From Paenibacillus pabuli NBRC 13638 (lineage in GTDB: Bacteria > Bacillota > Bacilli > Paenibacillales > Paenibacillaceae): a stretch of 64,000 nt of DNA. Below are positions 50,836-60,036 of this stretch, in pieces (the first letter of the stretch is position 1; each line of letters opens with the position of its first letter). Made by a program: the position numbers and the translations under genes. The notes beneath the pieces are model-generated. The model did no database searches, was not told the origin of the DNA, and was given only the letters and a program-made list of their open reading frames with translations. The stretch covers positions 94,074 through 158,073 of the forward strand of contig NZ_BCNM01000019.1 in NCBI RefSeq assembly GCF_001514495.1, in the 5' to 3' direction.

Positions 50836-50983
50836 TTTACACTGGACACTCCGCTGCCAGAACAACCTTCCGAGCGCTGTTATCCCCAGATTTTTATGAT
50901 TCACTTTTTCAAAGTGAAAATCCGGGGATAAGCGTATGCTTCGTTTCTTCAGGTTTATTCTGACCTCTCCGTTATCGTGTTTG
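50836..50983 (+). repeat. Interspersed structured repeat, copy B (148 bp)
   Basis: Second copy of the element at 23479-23628, in the same orientation. It begins TTTACACTGGACACTCCG and ends CTCTCCGTTATCGTGT. The compound hairpin at 50880-50931 keeps TTATCCCC/GGGGATAA and GATTTT/AAAATC, while the upper stem is CACTTT/AAAGTG with loop TTC. Compared with CCCTTT/AAAGGG in copy A, both partners of one base pair have changed together, which keeps the stem. The right terminal repeat is weaker (GTGTTTG). Confidence 0.8.
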
Positions 50984-51024
50984 CATCAAGTAACTATACA
51001 ATTGTGTGTAATTTTAAACCAAAA

Positions 51025-51396
51025 TCAAAGCAAACCCAGCCAGCTCATCACCGGCTTAATGAAAACGATACACCCGATGATGACGGCGAACACCGCAGCC
51101 AGTAGAACTGCGCCGGCCGCGGTGTCCTTCGCCGCTTTTGCCAGCGGATGTATATGCGGATGCGCCAAGTCCACAGCAGCTTCCACTGCTGTATTCATCA
51201 GCTCTGTCACAAGAACCAGAAAGACCGCTGTCAGCACAAACATCCAGTCTGTTCTGGAAATTCCGAAAAAAAAGCCGGCTGCACACATCAAGATGGCGAC
51301 TCCCGTATGAACTCTTACATTTCTCTGAGTCCGCAGCCCGTATACGATTCCTTCCGCAGCATTGCGGAATACCATGCCCCAGGAGCGCCTTTTCAT
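51025..51396 (-). CDS. dgkA: Diacylglycerol kinase family / undecaprenol kinase
   Basis: This 123-residue integral membrane kinase has three membrane helices. The DgkA signature is visible as AAGFFFGISRTDWMFVLTAVFLVLVTELMNTAVEAAVD, with the conserved ELMNTAVEA, and DLAHPHIHPLAKAAKDTAAGAVLL. Gram-positive members mainly phosphorylate undecaprenol for the wall lipid cycle. The ATG at 51396 overlaps the ybeY stop (TAATG), so the two are coupled. Confidence 0.93.
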   Translation of the reverse strand: MKRRSWGMVFRNAAEGIVYGLRTQRNVRVHTGVAILMCAAGFFFGISRTDWMFVLTAVFLVLVTELMNTAVEAAVDLAHPHIHPLAKAAKDTAAGAVLLAAVFAVIIGCIVFIKPVMSWLGLL

Positions 51397-51893
51397 TATC
51401 GTGTCAGCCCAGCTTGGGCCAGTACCGCTTCCTGTTTACCCATCATTTCGGCTTCGCTGGCTTCATCCTGATGATCATATCCGAGCAGGTGCAAGAAACC
51501 ATGAACAAACAGAAACCCGAGCTCGCGTTCAAATGAATGTCCATATTCTTCACTCTGCAGGATCGTCCTTGGAACAGAGATAATAATATCTCCTAAGACA
51601 TCCGGCATTTCTTCCATTTCTTCGTCCTCATCCAACTCGTAGATAATATCCAATTCCTCATCCACCGTCTCATTCATCGCAAAAGACAATACATCTGTTG
51701 GACTATCAATGCCGCGATAGTCACGGTTCAACTCATGGATCTGTTCATCATCCACAAATGTCAGGGCCACTTCCCCGTCTGCAACGCCTTCTGCTTCTCC
51801 GGCAAGGTTTAGCAGCTGCTCCAGCATCGCGATCATCGGTTCGGTAATTTCTTTATTCTGTTGTTCATTATTCCACGCTAGGTTAAGACTCAT
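51396..51893 (-). CDS. ybeY: Endoribonuclease YbeY
   Basis: This 165-residue zinc-dependent RNase matures 16S rRNA 3' ends and supports ribosome quality control. The zinc motif HGFLHLLGYDH provides His131, His135 and His141. TFVDDEQIHELNRDYRGIDSPTDVLSFAM is the other family signature. An acidic loop (about 74-97, many Asp and Glu) is longer than in B. subtilis YbeY. I start it at the ATG at 51893, nine bases after CAGGAG; an upstream in-frame ATG has no ribosome site. It sits between pgpH and dgkA as in other Bacillales. Confidence 0.96.
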   Translation of the reverse strand: MSLNLAWNNEQQNKEITEPMIAMLEQLLNLAGEAEGVADGEVALTFVDDEQIHELNRDYRGIDSPTDVLSFAMNETVDEELDIIYELDEDEEMEEMPDVLGDIIISVPRTILQSEEYGHSFERELGFLFVHGFLHLLGYDHQDEASEAEMMGKQEAVLAQAGLTR

Positions 51894-51926
51894 TCTTTCA
51901 TACTCCTGTCTGCTCATATTAGCGAA

Positions 51927-54176
51927 TCAACCCGCTTCTGGCGAAGTAGGCTTCGGCTTCTTCATTTCCTCCGGATATTCAATCCTGGAGTGGAATATGC
52001 CCATGACGGTTTCCTTAAGGGTCTTGGCTACGATGTCCAGTTCACGCATGGTCAGATCACAGTCGTTAAACTGATGGTCATCCAGACGACCTTTAATTAT
52101 TTTTTCAATCATGGATTCCACTTGTTCCACAGTAGGCTTCCGCAAGGAACGGACAGCGGCTTCCACACTGTCAGCAATGCCAACAATTGCCGACTCTTTG
52201 GACTGAGCCTTAGGACCTGGATAACGGAAATCTTCTTCCGTGAAATCAGGTTCCACTCCAGCTTCCTCCGCCTGACGAAGCGCTTTGTGATAGAAATAAT
52301 GCAGGAAGGTTGTTCCATGATGCTGCTCGGCGATGTCCCGAATAGGTTTTGGCAACTTGTAATCCTTCTGCATTTCCACACCATCCCGTGCATGAGCTAC
52401 GATAATGGACTTGCTCAGCTTGGGATCAATCGAATCATGCGGATTCTCCATATTGTTCTGATTTTCAATAAAATAAATGGGTCTTTTGGTCTTGCCAATA
52501 TCATGGTAATAGGAACCTACCCGACATAACAGTCCGTTGGCACCGATCGCCTCTGCTGCGGCTTCTGACAGGTTACCTACCATAACACTGTGATGATATG
52601 TGCCCGGTGTCTCCGTTAGCAGTTTGCGTAGTAGCGGATGATTCGGATTAGACAGCTCCACCAATTTCAGCGCAGACAAGATCCCGAATGAGGTTTCAAA
52701 AAACGGCATCAGCCCAATGACCAGGATGGCGGTCAGTACGCCTCCGGCAAACGCAAATCCAATACCATACAGCGTTGTGGTCCGGTTCCAGTCACCCGAA
52801 TCTATTAAAGCGAGCGTGAAGACTGCAATGGATCCGAACAGACAGACCATAATGGCGCCTTTCAGGATGGTAGACCGCTGACTGGCCCGATGGGTGGCAA
52901 AGATCGCAACAAACGATACCAACACCGCGAAGAAACCAAGTTCAAAGTCAAAAATCTGACCCTGATGCGTATTCAAAATAATGCTCGACAACATGCCGAT
53001 AATGATCGAGCAGACAAAGGCGAGCGATGTATCCAGCAGCAATGCAATTAACATAGCTCCTACAGCAACTGGTGCCAGAAAGCCTACGTATGAATTCTCA
53101 CTGGTCTGTAGGATGGCTGTAACATGCATAACCACAATGGTAATAATAAATATGAGAACAAGCATCAACAACTGCGCATTGTTATATTTAAAATGCGTTC
53201 CACTGAACTGCTGAATATACATTAGAATCGCTGCTGACAACAGGCAGGAAAACATAAGTAGTCCAAGCTGCGGCCAATAGTTCACTTCGTTTTTCAGCAA
53301 ATCATTCTCACCCAGAAGGGTGTACATCTCAGGGGTAATTAACTCCCCTTTGGCTACAAGCGTGTCCCCTTGCTTGATAAAGACCGTTTGCGTATTCTCA
53401 CGAGCCTGCACTTTGGCTTCCTTCGTCCCCTCTTCATCATAGAAGCGGTTGGACGTCACCACAAGACGAGCAAGTTCCTGCACAACCTCACGCTGTGTAC
53501 GTTTGCTAAGTGAGCTTACACTCACCATCTCGGCCACTTTCGCACGTGCCGTTGTTGCATCGCTAATCTGGTCTGTCATCAATCTGGAGACGATATCCCG
53601 GGCAACGGCTTTCATCTCCTGGATATCATCTGAAGTCAGACGTGAGATTTTAATGTATGTCTCTTCCGGGATACGATAGCTTTGCTCCTGTACCACATTT
53701 CTGATCTCTTCCAAAAGAGTTTCGGAGTATGTACCCGCTTTTCGGTTGTTGTTGATAAAATTGGACACAAAGTCCTTCTGACGCTGCGGTATTTCATCAC
53801 GATAGATGTCAATCTTGTCCTGACTTGAAATCTGATCATCCTGATTCAGTCGATCAATACGGTCAAGCAGAGTCGTCATCAGATTTTCGTTCCGCATTTG
53901 CACGATCTGAAACATCGGCTGTACTCGTTCTGCCGCTTCTTCTTGCGCTTTCAGTGTAGCTTTCGTATTTGGAATTTGCATGGGCGCAGCAATATCCACT
54001 TCACTCCGTGTGCCTTCCTGAATATCATACCGCTCAGGGAGCAGCTTGGAAGCAAGACCTACGTAGAAGAGGATCACCAGAAACAAAAACAGAAGATAGC
54101 GTGCCCACACGCTATACTTCCATCCTGTAGCTCTATTCTGAAAAGATTTGCCTTTTGACAGTTCCTTCGAGGTCAT
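51927..54176 (-). CDS. pgpH: 7TM-HD cyclic-di-AMP phosphodiesterase (PgpH/YqfF type)
   Basis: This 749-residue membrane protein has an N-terminal membrane helix (about 25-47), a large extracytoplasmic domain (about 50-285), a block of seven helices (about 295-500) and a cytoplasmic HD domain. The HD part contains TYHHSVMVGNLSEAAAEAIGAN and SYYHDIGKTKRPIYF, and a later IAEQHHGTTFLHYFYHKA, giving the His and Asp metal ligands. Relatives hydrolyse the second messenger c-di-AMP. The ATG at 54176 has GAAAGGG upstream. Its gene lies between phoH and ybeY. Confidence 0.94.
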   Translation of the reverse strand: MTSKELSKGKSFQNRATGWKYSVWARYLLFLFLVILFYVGLASKLLPERYDIQEGTRSEVDIAAPMQIPNTKATLKAQEEAAERVQPMFQIVQMRNENLMTTLLDRIDRLNQDDQISSQDKIDIYRDEIPQRQKDFVSNFINNNRKAGTYSETLLEEIRNVVQEQSYRIPEETYIKISRLTSDDIQEMKAVARDIVSRLMTDQISDATTARAKVAEMVSVSSLSKRTQREVVQELARLVVTSNRFYDEEGTKEAKVQARENTQTVFIKQGDTLVAKGELITPEMYTLLGENDLLKNEVNYWPQLGLLMFSCLLSAAILMYIQQFSGTHFKYNNAQLLMLVLIFIITIVVMHVTAILQTSENSYVGFLAPVAVGAMLIALLLDTSLAFVCSIIIGMLSSIILNTHQGQIFDFELGFFAVLVSFVAIFATHRASQRSTILKGAIMVCLFGSIAVFTLALIDSGDWNRTTTLYGIGFAFAGGVLTAILVIGLMPFFETSFGILSALKLVELSNPNHPLLRKLLTETPGTYHHSVMVGNLSEAAAEAIGANGLLCRVGSYYHDIGKTKRPIYFIENQNNMENPHDSIDPKLSKSIIVAHARDGVEMQKDYKLPKPIRDIAEQHHGTTFLHYFYHKALRQAEEAGVEPDFTEEDFRYPGPKAQSKESAIVGIADSVEAAVRSLRKPTVEQVESMIEKIIKGRLDDHQFNDCDLTMRELDIVAKTLKETVMGIFHSRIEYPEEMKKPKPTSPEAG

Positions 54177-54191
54177 CGAGACAATCCCTTT

Positions 54192-55163
54192 CTATTCTTG
54201 ATTTTCTGCGGCGTGGTTATAGGCAACGATAATTTTCTGGACGAGGGAGTGCCTTACAACATCCTGTTCGGCAAAGTAAACGAATCCGATTTCCTCCACT
54301 TGACCCAATATCGTATTTGCTTCCACAAGACCCGACTTTTTGCCGCGGGGTAAATCAATTTGTGTCACGTCACCCGTAATGACCATTTTGGAACCAAAAC
54401 CAAGACGGGTTAGAAACATTTTCATCTGTTCGGGTGTCGTATTTTGGGCTTCATCCAGAATAATGAATGAGTCGTCCAGTGTACGTCCCCGCATATAGGC
54501 CAGAGGCGCAATTTCAATCAAGCCACGTTCCAGGGCCTTGGCGGTCTGTTCTTGCCCCATGACGTCATACAAAGCATCATACAAGGGACGCAAGTAAGGG
54601 TCCACCTTTTCCTGAAGATCACCAGGCAAGAAGCCGAGGCTCTCTCCCGCTTCAACGGCAGGCCTTGTGAGCACGATTCGTTTGACGCTGCCTTCCTTGA
54701 GAGCTGCGACAGCCAATACAACCGCTAGATAGGTTTTACCTGTACCGGCAGGACCGATACCAAATACAACATCACGTTTTTTAATTGTAGTTACATAGTG
54801 TTTCTGTCCAATCGTTTTGACCCGGATCGGTTTCCCGCGGTATGTCGTTGTAATCTCGCCTTTGAACAGATCCAGAAGCTGGTCTGCACGCAGTTCCTTG
54901 GCGAGCTCAATGGCATACTTGACATCCCTTTCGGTTAACACATACCCGTTACGTACCAATTGCAACAACACATCAAATAATTGTTCAAGCGATTCCACAT
55001 TCTGTATGCTGCCATGGATCACAATCTCCGCTTCACGGGAAGCGATCTGGGCTGGAATCTCGGATTCAATTAATTTCAGGAAAATATCTTGGGGTCCAAA
55101 AAGAGATTGACCCTCTCCCGCACTTTGGAGGGAGATTTGTATGCTGCGCGTTTGCTCTGACAA
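54192..55163 (-). CDS. phoH: PhoH family ATPase (YqfE-neighbour type, short form)
   Basis: This 323-residue ATPase has Walker A GPAGTGKT near 135-142 and Walker B FIILDEAQNTTPEQMKMFLTRLG near 230-252. The N-terminal part is a KH-like RNA-binding region. Unlike the gene at 19058-20392 it has no PIN domain. It is found next to ybeY and pgpH in most Bacillota, which suggests a role in RNA processing. The start is TTG at 55163, with AAGGAG 11 bases upstream; the yqfD stop lies 6 bp before it. Confidence 0.94.
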   Translation of the reverse strand: MSEQTRSIQISLQSAGEGQSLFGPQDIFLKLIESEIPAQIASREAEIVIHGSIQNVESLEQLFDVLLQLVRNGYVLTERDVKYAIELAKELRADQLLDLFKGEITTTYRGKPIRVKTIGQKHYVTTIKKRDVVFGIGPAGTGKTYLAVVLAVAALKEGSVKRIVLTRPAVEAGESLGFLPGDLQEKVDPYLRPLYDALYDVMGQEQTAKALERGLIEIAPLAYMRGRTLDDSFIILDEAQNTTPEQMKMFLTRLGFGSKMVITGDVTQIDLPRGKKSGLVEANTILGQVEEIGFVYFAEQDVVRHSLVQKIIVAYNHAAENQE

Positions 55164-55169
55164 ATAGCC

Positions 55170-56363
55170 TCATTCTCCTTGACTATGGACTAACGGAAGT
55201 TCTTCCGCAATGCTTTCTTCCACTTCAAATAATACTTTCATATAAACTTTACCATTCTCTTTCTTCTCATGCAAAATTTTTTCACTTAAAATTTTGGTTC
55301 CTTTGCCGTTTTTGGCAATAATATCGTTTCTGGCTCCTTCCAGCCCTTTCGTTCTGGCCCATTCAATCGTTTGCTGCTCCTCTTGTTCCGTCGTCTCCAA
55401 ATCTTTCTCTGTCAGCCATCCCATGGGAAGAGTGAAGGATCGCCAGGTCAGTGGTTTATGATCACTGGCGGTAGCAAATGAGGTAAAAGGCGTATTCCCG
55501 TATCCCCAAAGTTGTATCGCCCACTTCCCCAGAACAATGTAAAAACGTTCCTTGCTTTCCCCGGTCATCGTCTTATGTTTCTGAACAAGAGGCACTTCCA
55601 CCTGATATTCACGCCATACCAGTCCGCGAACTTCGCCTTTGGCTACGATGGTCTTTGTATTCTCTTCATCCCCCAAAATACCCGATATCAATACTTGCCC
55701 TTTCTTGACACGCATGTCCTTCTGGACAACAGGTCGCCCCTGCTCTGCATAGATTTGCGTGATCACAGCATCCGACTTGCTGACCAGGTGTCTCGGGTTC
55801 AGCAGCGGTTCACGTTTAGGTTGTGCCGACTCCACGACCTGGATGGTGATGGTTGTCCCCTCTTTGGTCACACCAATCCAGGTTACATCCGGCAGAGCGA
55901 GTGCGAGCTGTCTGGAGAGCTTGTCCTGGCTTTGAAGACGGAACCCCCATTGAAAAGGGTAAATACCTTCTTTTTTCGCAGCCGCAAGCACTTCATCCGT
56001 CGGAATGGTCACATTTCCTTTGACTTCCACATCCCAAACCATGGATGACAAAGCAAACAAAGCCGCTATAAAAAACAGCATACCGCCAAGAAAGAACTTT
56101 CTTCTCAGCAGCCGGGCTGCAAAGAACGGAAATCCGCTTCGATGGGTCACCTTCACCCGGCAGCCTGTCCGTTTCACCAAAGGACGCAGCCTGAAAAAAT
56201 GCGGTAGCAGAATGTTCATTTCTGCCTTGCGTCCGTCATGGGCACGCAGGTTCCACACTTCCAGTCCCTGCTCTGCCACCATGTTGATCAATGCTTCAAT
56301 ATCCCCCCCAGTGACCGTGATACGGACTGCTCCTCGCAGTTTGTACAGACTGGGCTGCTTCAT
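55170..56363 (-). CDS. yqfD: Sporulation protein YqfD
   Basis: This 397-residue protein has an N-terminal cytoplasmic domain (about 1-85), one membrane helix near 88-112 (FFLGGMLFFIAALFALSSMVWDVEV), and an extracytoplasmic FtsQ-like/POTRA-type region with VKGNVTIPTDEVLAAAKKEGI. YqfD is a sigma-E-controlled sporulation protein of unknown mechanism. The ATG at 56363 overlaps the yqfC stop by 4 bp and has GGAGGGG. yqfC-yqfD-phoH-pgpH order is conserved. Confidence 0.93.
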   Translation of the reverse strand: MKQPSLYKLRGAVRITVTGGDIEALINMVAEQGLEVWNLRAHDGRKAEMNILLPHFFRLRPLVKRTGCRVKVTHRSGFPFFAARLLRRKFFLGGMLFFIAALFALSSMVWDVEVKGNVTIPTDEVLAAAKKEGIYPFQWGFRLQSQDKLSRQLALALPDVTWIGVTKEGTTITIQVVESAQPKREPLLNPRHLVSKSDAVITQIYAEQGRPVVQKDMRVKKGQVLISGILGDEENTKTIVAKGEVRGLVWREYQVEVPLVQKHKTMTGESKERFYIVLGKWAIQLWGYGNTPFTSFATASDHKPLTWRSFTLPMGWLTEKDLETTEQEEQQTIEWARTKGLEGARNDIIAKNGKGTKILSEKILHEKKENGKVYMKVLFEVEESIAEELPLVHSQGE

Positions 56364-56653
56364 GCGTTCCCCTCCGCTTCATTCATGTGAATATCCAAAA
56401 TGGTTCCTTCAACTGCTACTTCATCCGGCAAAATATTGCGAATCATCAAGTCAAATCCCTTGATCTCCAGCTGACCTTGGGAGAGTGCAAGGACGATGCG
56501 ATTCGGTGTGAAATGGATGACACCACGATGATTCTCTATATACAATTGCTTTGTGCCGATCAGGGTTAACCGTGGCATATCGTAAAGCACATCCTGCGGC
56601 AAATCCAGCACCTCGCTGGTCCATCTGCGCAGCTTGCGGCTGATCCGGGTCAT
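56360..56653 (-). CDS. yqfC: Sporulation protein YqfC
   Basis: This 97-residue protein contains the YabP/YqfC pattern: LPQDVLYDMPRLTLIGTKQLYIENHRGVIHFTPNRIVL and the following LEIKGFDLMIRNILPDEVAVEG. In B. subtilis it is made in the mother cell. The ATG at 56653 has GGAAGGGGG. On the minus strand upstream, ATAATT and CATAAGTT are spaced like a sigma-E promoter, but the match is loose. It precedes and overlaps yqfD. Confidence 0.92.
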   Translation of the reverse strand: MTRISRKLRRWTSEVLDLPQDVLYDMPRLTLIGTKQLYIENHRGVIHFTPNRIVLALSQGQLEIKGFDLMIRNILPDEVAVEGTILDIHMNEAEGNA

Positions 56654-56756
56654 TCGAAGGTCTTCCCCCTTCCTCTACAGTTCAACTTATGCGCAGATTC
56701 TTGAAATTATGAAAACTACGGGCTGTGTTAGATGCGAAAATTAAAAGAGAACGAAA

Positions 56757-56803
56757 CAGAAAAAAGCCGTCGTCTGGATTCATGCTCACCAGAGACGGCT
56801 TTT
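56757..56803 (-). terminator. Terminator of the nfeD-floA operon
   Basis: AAAAGCCGTC and GACGGCTTTT, extended by TCTGG/CCAGA, form a long stem. Six T follow on the minus strand, just after the 201-residue gene. Confidence 0.92.
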
Positions 56804-56825
56804 CACTCAGTAAAACTATATAAAG

Positions 56826-57431
56826 TTACAGTTTGCCTCGTGTTCCAAAAGGCTGTTTCGCCCTAGGGGCACCTAAAACTTCAGCCCACAACACACCCGT
56901 ACGAATGTCTTCGCGTCGAAGCTGGGACGGTTCAAACTCACCAGTGGTAACTTCATTCCAACTGGAATCAGATACAACCGGTGTATTGGCAGTAGAAATA
57001 CGATCCAGACGCTCACGAATTTCACGTTGCCTTTGCTCCATGACCTTCATCTGTTCTTCAAGGGAATTTTCCATCCCCCCCATAGAACCTCGACTTCCAA
57101 AATCGTCATTCACGGGACGGACAGATGTCGCCGCCGGTTCCGAGTAGGGTTGATCATATCGATCATCATACTGGTCGTCCTCATACCGTTCATCGTACTG
57201 TTCATCATGGCGTGGATCTGAAGGGCCGGCTGACTGCTGTGGAGAAGTGTTCCCGCGCGAGCGATCATCCCGGTCCAAATCACCATTTCCTCCAAACGTA
57301 GGCATCCCGTTATTTGGACGTTTCTTGTTCGGATCAGCCGACTTGGCTGCTTTTCCAAGAAAGGAAAAGAGGGCAAAAGCAACAACGGCTACAATATACA
57401 GGTTATTAAAAATCCATTCGAATAGGCCCAT
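56826..57431 (-). CDS. Membrane-anchored protein with disordered Asp/Tyr-rich region, third gene of the floA operon
   Basis: I do not recognise a named family for this 201-residue protein. A membrane helix lies at about 6-25, then a disordered stretch (about 30-110) with repeated D-x-x-Y-D units (DEQYDERYEDDQYDDRYDQ). A short coiled coil follows (about 120-145, EEQMKVMEQRQREIRERLDRI) and a C-terminal conserved-looking motif LRREDIRTGVLWAEVLGAPR. The last element looks like a docking or partner-binding site. I start it at the ATG at 57431; a GTG two codons earlier is in the ribosome site. It follows floA by 13 bp, so a role at flotillin membrane domains is a reasonable guess. Confidence 0.8.
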   Translation of the reverse strand: MGLFEWIFNNLYIVAVVAFALFSFLGKAAKSADPNKKRPNNGMPTFGGNGDLDRDDRSRGNTSPQQSAGPSDPRHDEQYDERYEDDQYDDRYDQPYSEPAATSVRPVNDDFGSRGSMGGMENSLEEQMKVMEQRQREIRERLDRISTANTPVVSDSSWNEVTTGEFEPSQLRREDIRTGVLWAEVLGAPRAKQPFGTRGKL

Positions 57432-57444
57432 ATGCACTCACCGC

Positions 57445-58455
57445 CTATCTTCCGTTTTTGGAATCACCCTGATCGTTGGAATTTGTATTTTCACCAGGTT
57501 TTCCTAATGTGTTACGCATTTGAGTGTCAGCTTCAATGTTTTTCAGGTTCATATAGTCCATTACACCAATTTTACCGCTGCGGAGTGCTTCAGACATTGC
57601 CAACGGTACTTGGGATTCAGATTCAACCACACGCGCTCTCATTTCTACTACACGTGCTTTCATCTCTTGCTCTTGAGCTACGGCCATAGCGCGACGTTCT
57701 TCCGCTTTTGCTTGAGCGATACGTTTATCCGCCTCTGCCTGTTCCGTTTGCAGGAATGCACCGATGTTTTTACCTACATCTACATCCGCGATATCAATGG
57801 ACAGGATTTCAAAAGCAGTACCTGCATCCAGACCTTTGGACAATACCGTACGAGAGATCAAATCCGGATTTTCCAGGACATCTTTATGGGAATTCGAGGA
57901 ACCGTTTGTACTAACGATACCTTCGCCGACACGGGCGATAATGGTTTCTTCACCAGCACCACCGACGAGCCGGTCAATGTTGGCACGAACCGTAACCCGA
58001 GCTCTGACTTTAACTTCGATACCATCTTTGGCTACCGCAGATACGATCGGTGTCTCAATGACACGAGGGTTAACACTCATTTGTACGGCTTGCAATACGT
58101 CCCGGCCTGCAAGGTCAATCGCAGCAGCACGTTCGAATTCAAGTGGAATGTTCGCACGTTGTGCAGCAATCAGGGCGTTAACAACACGGTCAACGTTACC
58201 ACCGGCAAGGAAGTGGCTTTCCAGTTGGTTCATTGTCAACTGAAGTCCAGCTTTGGTGGCTTTAATCAGTGGATTTACGATCCGGCTAGGTGTTACACGT
58301 CTTAGTCTCATCGCTACCAGCGTGATAATCCCCACACGTACGCCGGATGCAAGAGCTGAGATCCAGAGCATTACTGGGAAAAAGCTGAAAAATACGCTCA
58401 ATACGATAATCGCAACTACCGCAACGAGCAAAACCGTAATCAAGGTTGGTTCCAT
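57445..58455 (-). CDS. floA: Flotillin-like protein FloA
   Basis: This 336-residue protein organises functional membrane microdomains. A hairpin-type hydrophobic segment is at about 4-50, a PHB/SPFH-like domain at about 60-230 (NPLIKATKAGL, VRARVTVRANIDRLVGGAGEETIIARVGEGIV), and a C-terminal Ala/Glu-rich coiled coil (EADKRIAQAKAEERRAMAVAQEQEMKARV). I start it at the ATG at 58455 (MEPTLITVLL), ten bases after GGAGG; a longer frame has no such site. In B. subtilis floA(yqfA) follows yqeZ under sigma-W control, as here. Confidence 0.95.
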   Translation of the reverse strand: MEPTLITVLLVAVVAIIVLSVFFSFFPVMLWISALASGVRVGIITLVAMRLRRVTPSRIVNPLIKATKAGLQLTMNQLESHFLAGGNVDRVVNALIAAQRANIPLEFERAAAIDLAGRDVLQAVQMSVNPRVIETPIVSAVAKDGIEVKVRARVTVRANIDRLVGGAGEETIIARVGEGIVSTNGSSNSHKDVLENPDLISRTVLSKGLDAGTAFEILSIDIADVDVGKNIGAFLQTEQAEADKRIAQAKAEERRAMAVAQEQEMKARVVEMRARVVESESQVPLAMSEALRSGKIGVMDYMNLKNIEADTQMRNTLGKPGENTNSNDQGDSKNGR

Positions 58456-58622
58456 AGTCAAAATTCCTCCGTTTGCCATTAAATTTTGTAAAAAAAACAT
58501 GTGAACAGACCATGTGGTGGAACTTCGCTGCTGTTCATTGATTCGCACCACTCCACTAGCAGCTTCTGCAGAATGGTTATGTACATTGCCGGAGCTTTAA
58601 TCAAGCCCGGCAACAGAGTGGA

Positions 58623-59984
58623 TTATACCGGCAATGCCTGTTGAACGACAATTCGGGTACCTTCCGCTTTAATCACGATAATCGGCGTATCAATCGGAAT
58701 GAAATCTCCGTCAGAGACCACATCGACCCGCTCCCCGTTAAACATCGCTGTGCCCGAGGGACGAAGCGGAGTCAGACTGATCCCTTGCATACCGATCAAC
58801 TCTTTCCGCTCTGTAACAGAAGAGTAACCACGATCAGCAGACAGTTTGTCGCTTAAGATGAATCGGTTCCATATGCCTCGATCCTTAAACAGAATAACGA
58901 CGATTGCAATGACCACCAGAGCTGCACCAAAAGCAATACCCAACGATATAAATGCATCACTTGTATCATAAGCAGCTCGCACAACACCAGCCACAAGCGC
59001 AACCGATCCCAAAATCCCCAGAATACCAAAGCTTGGGATAAACATCTCCAGAATCATCAGGATGAGTCCAACAGTGAATAATACCCATGTCTCCGCTCCG
59101 GCAAAACCGGCAATATAATTCCCTGAGAAATAAAGCACAAAGCATACGATACCAACAATACCAGGCACTCCGAACCCAGGCACAATCAACTCAATGATCA
59201 CCCCGGCTATTCCGAGGAATAGCAGTATCGTCATGACGACAGGATTGGTCAGAAATGTCGATATGTTCTCTGCGGCAGTTCTCTGAACAGTGAACACATC
59301 ATCCTGACTGTATCCGAGCCAGGCTGCGGCTTCTTCCGGCGAATTGCTGATATGGTCCGCATAGCCCACCTTGAGCGCTTCTTCCGCCGAGAGAGCAATA
59401 ATTTCACCTTTTTCTTTGGTTTTATTAATCTCCGGCATCTCTACAACCATGTTAACATCTGTCATTCCGGCTGCAATTTTGCCATCACGACCACTTTTCT
59501 CAGCCGCTCCCTGCATTTTGCTCTTCCAGAATGCAACCAGCTTCGGATCATCGACATGTTTACCCGTGCTGTCTACCATCGCTGCCGCACCGATCATGCT
59601 GCCTGGCGACATTACGATCTTATCTGCATTCAAAGCCAGAAAACTTCCGGCCGATGCAGCATCTCCACGAACAAATGCAACGGTTTCAATTGGACTTTCC
59701 TTAATCAGGTTGCCCAGTTCCTCTGCCGTGTCGACACGCCCTCCCGGCGTATTAATATCCAGAACGATCAGGCCAGCGTTCATCTCTTCTGCTTCCTTGA
59801 AACCGCGTTCCATAAACTTGCCAAGCCCCTGCTCGATTGGTTTATCCACCGGAATGATATATACGGCGCCACTTTTCTCAGCTGCATGCGCAGACGGTGA
59901 TCCAATCCAGACAGGAAGCAGCAGCGTCAGCAGCATCAAGAGCAACAATGGCCCCGTAAGCTTCTTCCGGCGCTTTCCCTTCAC
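58623..59984 (-). CDS. NfeD-family membrane serine protease (YqeZ type)
   Basis: This 453-residue protein has a signal peptide (about 1-34), an extracytoplasmic ClpP/S49-like protease domain (about 38-215) and, after several membrane helices (about 245-380), a cytoplasmic NfeD OB-fold (about 395-453). The protease part shows GLIVLDINTPGGRVDTAEELG, GDAASAGSFLALNADKIVMSPGSMIGAA with the likely catalytic Ser, and a Lys downstream (WKSKM). NfeD long forms act with flotillins. The start is GTG at 59984 after AAGGGGGG. It is the first gene downstream of the sigma-W promoter. Confidence 0.92.
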   Translation of the reverse strand: MKGKRRKKLTGPLLLLMLLTLLLPVWIGSPSAHAAEKSGAVYIIPVDKPIEQGLGKFMERGFKEAEEMNAGLIVLDINTPGGRVDTAEELGNLIKESPIETVAFVRGDAASAGSFLALNADKIVMSPGSMIGAAAMVDSTGKHVDDPKLVAFWKSKMQGAAEKSGRDGKIAAGMTDVNMVVEMPEINKTKEKGEIIALSAEEALKVGYADHISNSPEEAAAWLGYSQDDVFTVQRTAAENISTFLTNPVVMTILLFLGIAGVIIELIVPGFGVPGIVGIVCFVLYFSGNYIAGFAGAETWVLFTVGLILMILEMFIPSFGILGILGSVALVAGVVRAAYDTSDAFISLGIAFGAALVVIAIVVILFKDRGIWNRFILSDKLSADRGYSSVTERKELIGMQGISLTPLRPSGTAMFNGERVDVVSDGDFIPIDTPIIVIKAEGTRIVVQQALPV

Positions 59985-60036
59985 AATAGTCCCCCCTTTT
60001 CCATTAATGTTATACTGTCCAGCTTATGGTATTTAT

